28,161 nucleotides of DNA from a virus: the IMG/VR virus record IMGVR_UViG_3300009412_000025, positions 1 through 28,161 of that record, one strand, 5' to 3'. Position numbers and translations under genes: made by a program. Positions 9,633 through 17,363 of the stretch are shown one piece after another (within the stretch, counting starts at the first letter, position 1; each line of letters begins with the position of its first letter). The notes under the pieces are model-generated. The model saw only the letters and a program-made list of their open reading frames with translations, had not been told where the DNA came from and made no database searches.

Positions 9633-10302
9633 ATTTTTCCACTCTCTCGAACCACTGATCCACAGCTCGTTTGAATTCATCTCCTTCAAGAATAAATTCC
9701 TGATATAAACAATCAACTGAGCACATCAGGATAACTCCTTTCTCTATTTCGGTGCCATAGAGTTCATTGTGTGCCAGTGCATAGGCTGCGAGTTGTTGAA
9801 AATAGTCCCAGACCCATTGTCTGCGTTTGGGTTTGTTGGTTTGCTTGAAATCCATGATCGACAGTTCATCTTCATGTATGCCAATAGCGTCTGTTCTTCC
9901 CGCATATTTATTTGGATAGTACAAAGCAACTTCGCAACCATAGATTTGTGAAATTTTAGGGAACCCTTGGTCCATGACCGTGCAAGCCATTTTATAAGCA
10001 CGTTTTTGCTCGGCATTTTCTGGTTTATAATCCCAAATTTCACCGTTGACAATCTGTTTTTCAAGAATATTATGCATATAACTGCCTCTGGTTGCCGCTT
10101 CGGTACGAATACGTTCCGCTTCTTCCTCTCCTACCCTTGCAATCCATTTCTTTAGTCCGTCCCCTTCTTTGGTTCCAGATAAAATAGTTGTTACAGAAGG
10201 TAGTTTCTGGCCCTCACAGTCGTAGAAACGACCATTTTTTCTGTCTTCACTGGAAAAAATGCCGTATTCGTAGGGAGATTCATAAAGTATTTTATTCTTC
10301 AT
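9583..10302 (-). CDS. PD-(D/E)XK exonuclease, RecB/Cas4-like (239 aa)
   Basis: This is a single-domain nuclease of the PD-(D/E)XK fold, probably a 5'-3' or ssDNA-processing exonuclease acting in phage recombination or replication. Visible motifs in order are RGSYMHN at 72-78 (the helix motif with the conserved His), E124 in the CEVALYY strand, GRTD with D138, the DFK core at D151-K153 followed by Q154, and QLAAYA at 169-174. This is the full metal-binding and catalytic set of the Cas4/RecB-type family. The length is normal for phage members. The start is ATG at 10302 with a weak AGGGAC upstream. It is the last gene of the leftward replication run, and its last 16 codons are antisense to the end of the 1953-residue gene. 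Confidence 0.85.
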   Translation of the reverse strand: MKNKILYESPYEYGIFSSEDRKNGRFYDCEGQKLPSVTTILSGTKEGDGLKKWIARVGEEEAERIRTEAATRGSYMHNILEKQIVNGEIWDYKPENAEQKRAYKMACTVMDQGFPKISQIYGCEVALYYPNKYAGRTDAIGIHEDELSIMDFKQTNKPKRRQWVWDYFQQLAAYALAHNELYGTEIEKGVILMCSVDCLYQEFILEGDEFKRAVDQWFERVEKFNLLPKETEVQNSQED

Positions 10303-10315
10303 GTCCCTGTTTTGG

Positions 10316-10486
10316 TTACTGTTTCGGTACGTCGTTCAGTCGCCCGGCATCAAGATCTTCTTTTAGCCGTTTAACTGCAAATGCGAACACATTGCTGGTT
10401 GGTCTTTCTGTCTTTTTGCCTATGTCGGCCGCCATTTCAACAATTTCTCTGCGTATTGCTACGCTTTTCCATTTGTTAATGTCCAT
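10316..10486 (-). CDS. Small ribbon-helix-helix-like protein (56 aa)
   Basis: A 56-codon gene sits exactly between the exonuclease and the DNA polymerase, starting at ATG 10486 with a strong ribosome binding sequence (AAGGGAG, 5 bases spacing). The order of elements fits an Arc/MetJ ribbon-helix-helix DNA-binding fold: a short strand with alternating residues (KWKSVAIRR, 6-14), helix A (EIVEMAADIGKKTER, 15-29), and a turn and helix B (TSNVFAFAVKRLKEDLD, 31-47). If so, it would bind DNA as a dimer, perhaps as a transcription regulator of the replication operon. The fold assignment is inferred from pattern alone. Confidence that it is a gene is high because of the tight fit and ribosome binding site. 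Confidence 0.75.
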   Translation of the reverse strand: MDINKWKSVAIRREIVEMAADIGKKTERPTSNVFAFAVKRLKEDLDAGRLNDVPKQ

Positions 10487-10532
10487 GATTACTCCCTTTT
10501 GGTTTATTATACATTAAAAATTAAGACATATC

Positions 10533-12404
10533 CTAGTTTTTCTTAGGAGATACCATAGAGTCTCCCCAATTTTTTCCAAGTTCAGCATCTACCTTATTTG
10601 GAACTTCCAAAGGCACCGCTTCTTCCATAATACGGCAAATATCTTTAACTTCCTTTTTGTCTTTGACTGAAAAAACAAGTTCATCGTGTACTTGTAACAA
10701 AGGCAAATAGCCTTCTTCGTAACAATGAACCATTGCTTGTTTAGTCATGTCTGCTGCTGATCCTTGAATTAGTTTGTTGAGTGCTTTATAGACAAAAGCT
10801 CTTTTTATTTCACCGTTGTATTCATGTACCGCCTCTTTATATTTAAGCGGTCTCCCGGTTCCATATTTTAAAGGTTCCCACATATCAAAATGGCAACGCC
10901 TTCCTAAAATTGTTTTTATATACCCTTTTTGATTAGCACTTCTCATTACTGAGTCTGCTAGTTGTCTAACAAAAGGAGCATAAGTATTAAATTTTTGTAA
11001 AACTTCTACTGCTTCTTCTATTGTAACCCCTAACTGATCGGCTAGTTTGCCTTTTCCCATGCCATACATAATTCCTAGCCCAATTGTTTTTGCGGTCTTG
11101 CGATTAATTCCTACAAGATTTGCAACCTCCTGATGAAAATCTGCGTCTCCACTACAGTATGCTTCCGCAACCGTATCCGCTCCTTCGTAATGAGAACGAC
11201 TGGCATAGTGGGTTAGTATTCTTGGCTCTTGTTGTGAAAAATCTGCTGAACACCATTTGTCTTCTTCCTCTGGTAGAAATAAAGAACGCACTAATGGCCC
11301 TATTTCTTTATTACGTGCAGGAATCTGTTGTAAATTAGGATTGCTCATTGAGAGTCTTCCTGTAACAGTTCCTCCTGTTTGTCCTTTCAGCTGTCTTATT
11401 TCAGCGTGTATTCTGCCGTTGTGCTCGTGTTTTAAAATAGAATCAATAAAAGTGCTGTGTGTTTTGTTTACTTCTCTTGCTTCTCTGATCAACTGGGCAA
11501 CAGGGTGTGGATGGTTTTCCAAAAAAGCTTTGGTGAAACTTGGGAGTCCTGTCGGAGTTCTTAAATAAGTTAAATCCAAAGCATCAAAAACTTTAGACAA
11601 AGAATTGGCTGCCCAAAGTTGTACTTCTTTTGCTCCCGATTCTTTTTTTATGTTTCTAACTATTTCCCTTTCTCTGGCAATCAGTTTTTTCTTCAGTCTT
11701 TCTGCTTTCTCAAGGTCTACACGTACTCCTTTCTTTTTCATTTTCATAAGTATAGGAAGCACACTCATTTCTAAATTAAAAACATTCCACAAGTTCTGTT
11801 CTTCCAGTAGTATCTTGAACTGGTTCCAAAGTTTTAAAGTAAGCACAGAATCTTGAGTTGCATAAGTACCAACATAAGCAGACGGCAAACGCCACATTTC
11901 TGCTTTTGGATCCAGCCCCCATTCTTCAGCAGCTGCATAAAGTTCTGATTCTGTTTTTCCTTCTCCTACATAAGTTCTCCCCAAGGCATTAAGGGAAAAC
12001 CAGAACTGGTTTTCATCAATAAGAGGGGCAACTACCATAGTGTCTATAATACGTCCTTTTACTGGAACCCCTTCTTTGTCCAGCCAGCCAACGTCATAGG
12101 GAGCATTGTGAAATACTTTATCGCTATTGGTTGCACAAATTTCTTTGGTAAATTCTAAAACTCTTTTTTTAGGAAAATTAAACCCTGCTTCATGCCCAAA
12201 GGGAAAGTAGTTTGCAAAACTTTCAGTTGCAAAAGAAATACCGACAACTTCTCCATCGCCTCTAATATAACCGGGACCAAGCTTTTTTAGATTGGGGTCT
12301 CGTGTTTCAAGGTCAATGGCAATTTCTTTGGCTTCGCAAAGTTCTTTTGTTGGAAATTTATCCGGGGGTATCCACTCTGTTGGAGGCTTATATACAAAAC
12401 TCAT
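10533..12404 (-). CDS. polA: DNA polymerase family A with 3'-5' exonuclease domain (623 aa)
   Basis: This is the replicative phage DNA polymerase of the Pol I family, without a 5'-3' exonuclease. The N-terminal proofreading domain shows Exo I D31/E33 (AIDLETRD), Exo II N100-D104 (NAPYD) and Exo III Y181/D185 (YATQDS). The polymerase domain shows TGRLSMSNPNLQQIP at 348-362, motif A with D388 (DFSQQEPR), motif B R435-K439-L443-Y447, and motif C H573-D574-E575 (QVHDELVF). All catalytic residues are present. The residue matching Phe762 of E. coli Pol I is Leu443, a variant known in marine phages. The start ATG 12404 overlaps the upstream helicase stop in an ATGA. The length is usual for podovirus-type PolA. 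Confidence 0.95.
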   Translation of the reverse strand: MSFVYKPPTEWIPPDKFPTKELCEAKEIAIDLETRDPNLKKLGPGYIRGDGEVVGISFATESFANYFPFGHEAGFNFPKKRVLEFTKEICATNSDKVFHNAPYDVGWLDKEGVPVKGRIIDTMVVAPLIDENQFWFSLNALGRTYVGEGKTESELYAAAEEWGLDPKAEMWRLPSAYVGTYATQDSVLTLKLWNQFKILLEEQNLWNVFNLEMSVLPILMKMKKKGVRVDLEKAERLKKKLIAREREIVRNIKKESGAKEVQLWAANSLSKVFDALDLTYLRTPTGLPSFTKAFLENHPHPVAQLIREAREVNKTHSTFIDSILKHEHNGRIHAEIRQLKGQTGGTVTGRLSMSNPNLQQIPARNKEIGPLVRSLFLPEEEDKWCSADFSQQEPRILTHYASRSHYEGADTVAEAYCSGDADFHQEVANLVGINRKTAKTIGLGIMYGMGKGKLADQLGVTIEEAVEVLQKFNTYAPFVRQLADSVMRSANQKGYIKTILGRRCHFDMWEPLKYGTGRPLKYKEAVHEYNGEIKRAFVYKALNKLIQGSAADMTKQAMVHCYEEGYLPLLQVHDELVFSVKDKKEVKDICRIMEEAVPLEVPNKVDAELGKNWGDSMVSPKKN

Positions 12405-13954
12405 ATGACGTACCTGTAATAATCATCTTGGGCTTGAATCAAATACAGGTTTTCTATGGTACGAGTAATGGCAACATAAAATTGTCTGTGTAGCCCATCT
12501 GGTTGGAGTACAGAAGATAGTTTCTGTGCACGGGATAAATCCAAATACACAGCTACGTTCTTCGCTTCACCACCTTTTGCCTGATGAATAGTAGAAATGA
12601 CAATACGTGGCTCTTCATGTAGGTCTTCTTTTCTCGCTCTTGCTTTTTCTATAAAGCTTCTTCTTTCCACATCAATTGTTTTTTCAAAGACTTCTTTCCA
12701 ATTTTTGCCTAGAATTTCTTCTCTTAGTCCATAGTTATCGATTATTTCTTTTAAAGTAACTGTTTGTCCTTTGTTGGGTGCCTGACCTGCTTTAGTAAGA
12801 AAGCCTCGTTTGACTCCGCCTTTACCAAGATAGTTATATAAATCGTCTAATTCAGATAAGGTAATTTTTTCTTCGCTATTTAGTTTTTTCCATGTATCAA
12901 TTGCTGAAATCATTTTGTAGGGAATGTACCTGTAGTGGTTGTGGGAAAAAGGATAGCCGTTGTCTATTAGAAACTTCCGTATATTATACCCTTTCGAGGT
13001 GTCTGTTAGCATGTAATCACAGGAAGCTAAAACCAACCATTCTCCTTTATCCAACGGTAATCTTTCTATTGAATTAACGTTGTTTACTGTTCCTTCTTCT
13101 TCTCTCGGTTTGTATTCTTTTGGTTCACGACATCCAATTCGTTCTGAAATTCTTTCGGCTATGGAATGCACAAGCCCCGGTATTCTATATGACTGATCCA
13201 GCACAACTTTTTTACCCTGATACTGGACAAATCTCTGAGGTCTAGCTCCGTTCCATTCGTATATTGCCTGATCATCATCACCAGCTATATAGGTCTTTTC
13301 TGCGCTGGCTGCTAGTCTGTCAACAAGTCTCCAGTTTAGCTCTGCCAAATCTTGTGCTTCATCGACTATTAAAATATCTAATGGTGGTGGCGTTCCATCG
13401 TCCAAGAACTTTATTATCATGTCTGCAAAAGAATAGACAGGAGGCACTCTGGAATCACGAAATATCTCCCAAGCTTCGGCAATGGGATCCAATAAATGTG
13501 TAACCACTCCTTTCCTTTGTTCTGGACTCAAAGATAAACGTTCATCTTTTAAGGACTGACAGTTTGTTTTTGAGCGTTCTATGATTTCAAAATACGGATC
13601 TTGGACCACGGACCTTAGAGCTTTTGCATTGGTGCCATATTTTTTTGTTAGATTAAATTCGTATTCTTCAAGAAACTCAAATATATCTCGTCCATTCATA
13701 ACATTGGAAATCCCCATGATTCTTTTGCAAAAAGCATGGCTTGTACAAAAATAAGGCATTTCATCAAAGCCCAAACCAAAACGTACATGAGCACGGTTTT
13801 TTCCTTCGTCTGCTGCTTTTACAGAAAAAGAAATAAAAGCTATTTTTTCTGGAGAAACTCCTTGGTCTATGTGTTCCTCGATGATGTTAAGCAAGATTGT
13901 AGTCTTGCCTGTTCCGGGGGGACCGAAATATTTAGTTGTGTTTTCTATTCCCAT
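12401..13954 (-). CDS. UvrD/Rep-like superfamily 1 DNA helicase (517 aa)
   Basis: This is an ATP-driven DNA helicase of the UvrD/PcrA type. Motifs in order are Walker A GPPGTGKTT (11-19), motif II VDEAQD (197-202), motif III GDDDQAIY (225-232), motif IV QSYR (254-257), motif V STIHQAKGGE (454-463) and motif VI FYVAITR (492-498). It is shorter than cellular UvrD (about 700 residues), as is usual for phage versions. No DnaB-type or T7 gp4-type helicase is present in the window, so this protein or the SNF2-like one may serve as the fork helicase; that is inference. The start at 13954 lies 10 bases inside the end of the primase gene, and the stop overlaps the polymerase start, so the three genes are probably translationally coupled. 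Confidence 0.92.
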   Translation of the reverse strand: MGIENTTKYFGPPGTGKTTILLNIIEEHIDQGVSPEKIAFISFSVKAADEGKNRAHVRFGLGFDEMPYFCTSHAFCKRIMGISNVMNGRDIFEFLEEYEFNLTKKYGTNAKALRSVVQDPYFEIIERSKTNCQSLKDERLSLSPEQRKGVVTHLLDPIAEAWEIFRDSRVPPVYSFADMIIKFLDDGTPPPLDILIVDEAQDLAELNWRLVDRLAASAEKTYIAGDDDQAIYEWNGARPQRFVQYQGKKVVLDQSYRIPGLVHSIAERISERIGCREPKEYKPREEEGTVNNVNSIERLPLDKGEWLVLASCDYMLTDTSKGYNIRKFLIDNGYPFSHNHYRYIPYKMISAIDTWKKLNSEEKITLSELDDLYNYLGKGGVKRGFLTKAGQAPNKGQTVTLKEIIDNYGLREEILGKNWKEVFEKTIDVERRSFIEKARARKEDLHEEPRIVISTIHQAKGGEAKNVAVYLDLSRAQKLSSVLQPDGLHRQFYVAITRTIENLYLIQAQDDYYRYVI

Positions 13955-15543
13955 TCTTTTTCAAAATCTTTTATTTCAAAGTCTTTTAAAGAAACAGAGT
14001 CAGAACTAACTTCTTGAACTTTTAGTACCCAGACTTTTTTGTTGCCAACTGATTTGTCTATCCACTTGGGAACGTTAAGGGCTCCCATTTCTTTTAGGCC
14101 AGTAAAAATTTCTGCCTCTTTAATTTGTCTCATCTTTTTAAATTCTTGTACAAATACAACAACATCTCTACCAGTGAACCACCACTCTTTGACTTTTTCG
14201 TCTTCGTGTCTGTAGACACCACTAGAAACAACAGCGAGTCTGGAAGAAGATTCTGAAAGTCTGCAAAACTCTAAAACAGCTTCTCTTAAAAGACCTTTTT
14301 TCGTCATGTCAGATGGTACATCTATTATTTGTACGTCTTGTAATAAAACGTTTAGTCGCGAAACCCAGTCTATTTTTTTAATATCCGGGGGACATGTGTT
14401 AAGGACTTCTATGCATCTTTGCTGAAACATGGAAAAATTATGAAGTTGTTTTGTTTCCAAGACAATAGTTTGACCATCTACATCCAAGTGCCAGAGGGGA
14501 GGATCCGTCATGTATTTTCTAAGCCCTCCATAAATTGGTTCCCTCTGGGAAGACTCAATTCCATATCGTCGGGTTATGCAAACACCGCTCTGACAAAAAT
14601 CTACCAAAGGTTGTTTACTGCATTGGTATCTGTAGTCTGTTTTTTCTAGGCTTTGAATGATGGAATTGAGTTCGCTGTGAGACAGAGGTCTTGCACAAAC
14701 GTTTTTGTTTGTTTCCTGTAATTTGTCTTTCCATTCTTCTCCTTCTGGGTAAACTTTTCTTAAAAATATGCCATAGTTTAATAGTGCATTATTACGCATT
14801 CCTTCTGGAATGCCGTTGAGTTTCATGTGAACTAAGCAAGGAGGAGCTTCGTTCCATATGCTGTTGCCATTAGTTATTTGTTTGCGTCTATTTTTTCTGA
14901 CTGGTGTAAAGGTGTCTATGTCTTTTTCGGTAACTGCTCTTCTTTTTACAATTCTAAAAAACTCGTCTATTCCAGCTGCTTCTCCTTTTGCGTTTAGTGC
15001 ATATCTTGTTGTGTCGTCACCAGCAAAGTAGGGCATGTTTAACCAGTTCCCTGTTTGTTTTTCTTTTGGTAGTTGTTTTGACCATTCATATTGCTTTGGA
15101 AAAATTTCATCTCCAGTTCTGCCCATGGCTGCTGCTATTTCTTCGAGTTTGTTTTGTATCTTAAAAGCCAGAATAGGTTCTTTTGTGAACAAAAATAAAT
15201 GCACTCCCCCGGATTTAGTCATGCAGGGTACCAAAGGGAGTTTCATTTCCCTTATGTTTTTTAAAAGTTGTTTGGTATTAATAGGATATTCATCGACATC
15301 AATGCATCCCCACATACAGGTTTCATCATCTTTTAAAGGAATGACTCCGATGGATATTTCTCCTTTCAGGTGTCTTTGCCAAAGCTCCAAAGAAACGGGC
15401 TCTTGTAGTGTTCTGCCCCGACCATCTTTTTTTATTCCTTTGGCTGTGTTCTTTTGTCCAGTTATTTCATATATACCGTATGCTCTTTCTAGCCCAGAAA
15501 ATACCTTCATAAATTTTTGCGCTGTTTCTTCCACAAGCCTCAA
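13945..15543 (-). CDS. Archaeo-eukaryotic-type primase (PrimPol-like, 532 aa)
   Basis: This is a primase of the AEP superfamily, which makes the primers for replication and may also polymerise DNA. The catalytic DxD is D82/D84 (CIDVDEYP), followed by the nucleotide-binding SGGVH (111-115), then IFPK (147-150) and GNWLNMPYF (165-173), the order seen in phage and TOTE-type AEP domains. C236, C308, C317 and C322 follow and could hold a zinc or iron-sulfur centre; the surrounding APPCL...G...RNNALLNYG pattern is reminiscent of the C-terminal domain of PriL. Residues 335-532 are of unknown role. The first possible start is TTG 15543, with GAGG 7 bases upstream lying in a hairpin stem. GTG 15534 and ATG 15510 are alternatives. 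Confidence 0.8.
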   Translation of the reverse strand: MRLVEETAQKFMKVFSGLERAYGIYEITGQKNTAKGIKKDGRGRTLQEPVSLELWQRHLKGEISIGVIPLKDDETCMWGCIDVDEYPINTKQLLKNIREMKLPLVPCMTKSGGVHLFLFTKEPILAFKIQNKLEEIAAAMGRTGDEIFPKQYEWSKQLPKEKQTGNWLNMPYFAGDDTTRYALNAKGEAAGIDEFFRIVKRRAVTEKDIDTFTPVRKNRRKQITNGNSIWNEAPPCLVHMKLNGIPEGMRNNALLNYGIFLRKVYPEGEEWKDKLQETNKNVCARPLSHSELNSIIQSLEKTDYRYQCSKQPLVDFCQSGVCITRRYGIESSQREPIYGGLRKYMTDPPLWHLDVDGQTIVLETKQLHNFSMFQQRCIEVLNTCPPDIKKIDWVSRLNVLLQDVQIIDVPSDMTKKGLLREAVLEFCRLSESSSRLAVVSSGVYRHEDEKVKEWWFTGRDVVVFVQEFKKMRQIKEAEIFTGLKEMGALNVPKWIDKSVGNKKVWVLKVQEVSSDSVSLKDFEIKDFEKEWE

Positions 15544-15547
15544 GGAA

Positions 15548-15581
15548 GGGCCTCATTACCCCTAAAGACATAATGAGACCC
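15548..15581 (-). promoter_or_regulatory. Hairpin enclosing the primase ribosome binding site
   Basis: In the leftward transcript, bases 15581-15571 (GGGTCTCATTA) pair with 15558-15548 (TAATGAGGCCC): eleven pairs including one G-U, loop of 12. The GAGG that serves the TTG start of the primase (15551-15554) is inside the stem. No run of T follows, so it is not an intrinsic terminator. A translational switch is inferred. Confidence 0.6.
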
Positions 15582-15588
15582 AATCCAA

Positions 15589-16374
15589 TTAGTCCTCCCA
15601 GTCCTTAGAACCAGAAGAGCTTTTCTCCAGAGCAGGAGCTTTTGGCCCTTGCAGTTGGTCCATACCTCCAGTAGCACAAAACTTGGAGAAGTTTTCTGCT
15701 TCTACATAGAGGTCTCTTTCGTCTTCCTGTAACATTCGTTCTTGGCTGATACTATAGCTGTACCAAGTACCACGGTCATTGGACTCTACTTGAGTCCTCA
15801 GACGATACCAGTGGGTGAACGCAGGAGCTTCATATTTGCCCTTGCTGCCCTCCAAAAAAGTATTTTGGATTGTGGTATTCCAATTACGAGAATGCTTCAG
15901 TTGAGCTCCTGTCATGTTGATAACGCACTTTTGTGTTACGTCGTCAACGAGCGCGTAGCCATAGTGGTTTGCAGTTGTTGTCAATTGGTTTTCACCATTT
16001 GGCAATATCAGCCTACCTTGACCATCGCGTGTGCATCTATTCAAAAGATCTGAACTGGCTGGATGGACGGCTACCAAGCCTCCCCCTTTTTCACGTAAAC
16101 GCCACTCTACTAGAGTTTTGTTGTAGTAAACCGGGAGAAACATCAAGCCATCGTCACCATTTATAACGGTATTGTTGCCGGAATAAAAAAGATCTCCTTC
16201 CTCTGCATCTTCATTATAATCAGGTGAGGCTTTTTGTCTCTGGGGAGACAGTGCCTGTATAATGCTGACGCGTGGGGTACGGAGATCTTCCGCTCCTATT
16301 TCACCAAATCCTTTTTCTTCGGTGCTCTCAAAAAGGGACATTAAAGCTGCCCCATTACTTTTCTTCGTTGCCAT
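15589..16374 (-). CDS. Putative single-stranded DNA-binding protein (261 aa)
   Basis: The start is ATG 16374, with GAGG 8 bases upstream. The protein is soluble, with beta-rich segments (GLMFLPVYYNKTLVEWRLRE around 76-95, then NHYGYALVDD, WYRLRTQVES and WYSYSISQER) rich in aromatics and basics. A flexible Ser/Gly linker leads to a short acidic end containing W (SSSGSKDWED). An aromatic and basic core with an acidic C-terminal tail is typical of phage ssDNA-binding proteins such as T7 gp2.5, where the tail contacts polymerase and helicase. I recall this family next to polymerase genes in marine podoviruses. No diagnostic motif proves an OB fold by eye. Placement upstream of primase, helicase and polymerase in the same run supports the call. 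Confidence 0.55.
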   Translation of the reverse strand: MATKKSNGAALMSLFESTEEKGFGEIGAEDLRTPRVSIIQALSPQRQKASPDYNEDAEEGDLFYSGNNTVINGDDGLMFLPVYYNKTLVEWRLREKGGGLVAVHPASSDLLNRCTRDGQGRLILPNGENQLTTTANHYGYALVDDVTQKCVINMTGAQLKHSRNWNTTIQNTFLEGSKGKYEAPAFTHWYRLRTQVESNDRGTWYSYSISQERMLQEDERDLYVEAENFSKFCATGGMDQLQGPKAPALEKSSSGSKDWED

Positions 16375-16397
16375 ATCTTATTTCCTCGTCCTTAAGT

Positions 16398-16967
16398 TCA
16401 ACGGTTTATTTTTGTACGTTTGCCAGTGTAGACAGAAAAGTTTTTCTGTGTTTCAACGTCAAACGCGCCATCTCCCAATTCGATCCTTTCTCTTACGAAG
16501 GCTCGAAGTGAGCTTGGATGAACTGCTTCTTTCTGTTTAGGAGTGTGTCCTTCTGAAAAAAGCCTTTCAGCCAATTCTTTCGCGATCTCATCTTCACCTT
16601 GACCAAAAGTCAACGTTAAGGTGTTTTTTATCATATCACCGTGACCGTTTTCTCTTAGCCATTCGTGAGCAGTTTCTAGTTTCTCTGCCGTGATGCGAGC
16701 GCTATAAAAAGGTTCAGCTGAGATACGTGAGCCATCGTTTAATTTAATGTCACTCACTCCCAACTGCATAAGTTTGTCTGGTATCTGGTTTTCAGATAGT
16801 TCTCTGTATTTTTCTTTTAATCTTTTAAGGTTTTCCTCGGCATTGCCAATTCGCCCTTCGATTTCAAGAAGGTTTTTGCATAGCAGACTTAGTTCTTTGA
16901 TAGAACCGTCGTCAATTTCTTCTACTGCTTTAGTTACTGTTTTTTCAAATAGGTCTTCGATACTCAT
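16398..16967 (-). CDS. Conserved phage protein of replication module (189 aa)
   Basis: This gene has the clearest ribosome binding sequence of the run (TTAGGAGG, 5 bases before ATG 16967). The N-terminal half (residues 1-65) is a charged helical, coiled-coil-like region with leucine spacing (LLEIEGRIGNAEENLKRLK). The rest is a compact domain with DIKLNDGSRISAEPFYSARI, HEWLRENGHGDMIKN and HPSSLRAFVRERIELGDG. I recall similar sequences beside ssDNA-binding protein genes in marine podoviruses, always without known function. The start overlaps the upstream stop in ATGA. A helper of replication is inferred from position only. Confidence 0.75.
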   Translation of the reverse strand: MSIEDLFEKTVTKAVEEIDDGSIKELSLLCKNLLEIEGRIGNAEENLKRLKEKYRELSENQIPDKLMQLGVSDIKLNDGSRISAEPFYSARITAEKLETAHEWLRENGHGDMIKNTLTLTFGQGEDEIAKELAERLFSEGHTPKQKEAVHPSSLRAFVRERIELGDGAFDVETQKNFSVYTGKRTKINR

Positions 16968-17281
16968 TCTTTCCTCCTAAACGGAATTACGTTATCTTTT
17001 ATTTCTTTGGTTTCTTTGGTTTCTTTGGTTTCTGTGGAAAAAGAAGAAGGTGTGAGACTAAACTCTGCCTTAAATGAAAATTCTCCAGTAGACACTGAGG
17101 CTACATTTACTATTCCTTCCGGGTCGTCTAGTACCGAATAGACATATCTAAGAGCTTCATCCAAACTATTGAAAGGTCCAATGACGTTGGTTTGTTTCTT
17201 TTCTATGATGTCTATGAAATACAGATCGGCAGGGTCTGAGTAAACCTCCACAATTATTTTCGTTCTTCGTTCTTTTTTCAT
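16964..17281 (-). CDS. Hypothetical protein with Thr-Lys-Glu repeat (105 aa)
   Basis: This is the first gene of the leftward replication run. Its ATG at 17281 has no ribosome binding sequence and lies in a short inverted repeat (ATCGC-AA-GCGAT, 17291-17280). The candidate leftward promoter would start RNA only a few bases upstream, so the message may be nearly leaderless. Residues 1-75 form a small alpha/beta domain (TKIIVEVYSDPADLYFIDII). Residues 84-95 are a TETKETKETKEIKD linker coded by nine-base repeats (about 17001-17035). A basic end (NVIPFRRKE) follows. I do not recognise the family. ATGA overlap joins it to the next gene. Confidence 0.7.
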   Translation of the reverse strand: MKKERRTKIIVEVYSDPADLYFIDIIEKKQTNVIGPFNSLDEALRYVYSVLDDPEGIVNVASVSTGEFSFKAEFSLTPSSFSTETKETKETKEIKDNVIPFRRKE

Positions 17282-17363
17282 CGCTTGCGATAATTGTACA
17301 ACGATTATATAATAAAGATCAAGAGAAATCTTAATATATAACGAAGAATGAAGGACTTGACTT
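17282..17363. promoter_or_regulatory. Divergent promoter region between replication and helicase operons
   Basis: Rightward promoter: TTGCGA (17285-17290), 17 bases, TATAAT (17308-17313), placing the RNA start near 17320 and a 44-base leader before ATG 17364. Leftward promoter: TTGATC (read leftward, 17322-17317), 18 bases, TACAAT (17298-17293), placing the start about 5 bases before ATG 17281. The palindrome ATTATATAAT (17304-17313) gives a perfect -10 hexamer on both strands. AAGAT...ATCTT (17315-17332) could be an operator. Confidence 0.55.

Noticed and set aside
10506-10511. Leftward TATAAT before the ribbon-helix-helix gene
   Set aside because: The RNA start would fall in the gene's ribosome binding sequence, and no -35 is visible; probably chance in an AT-rich gap.
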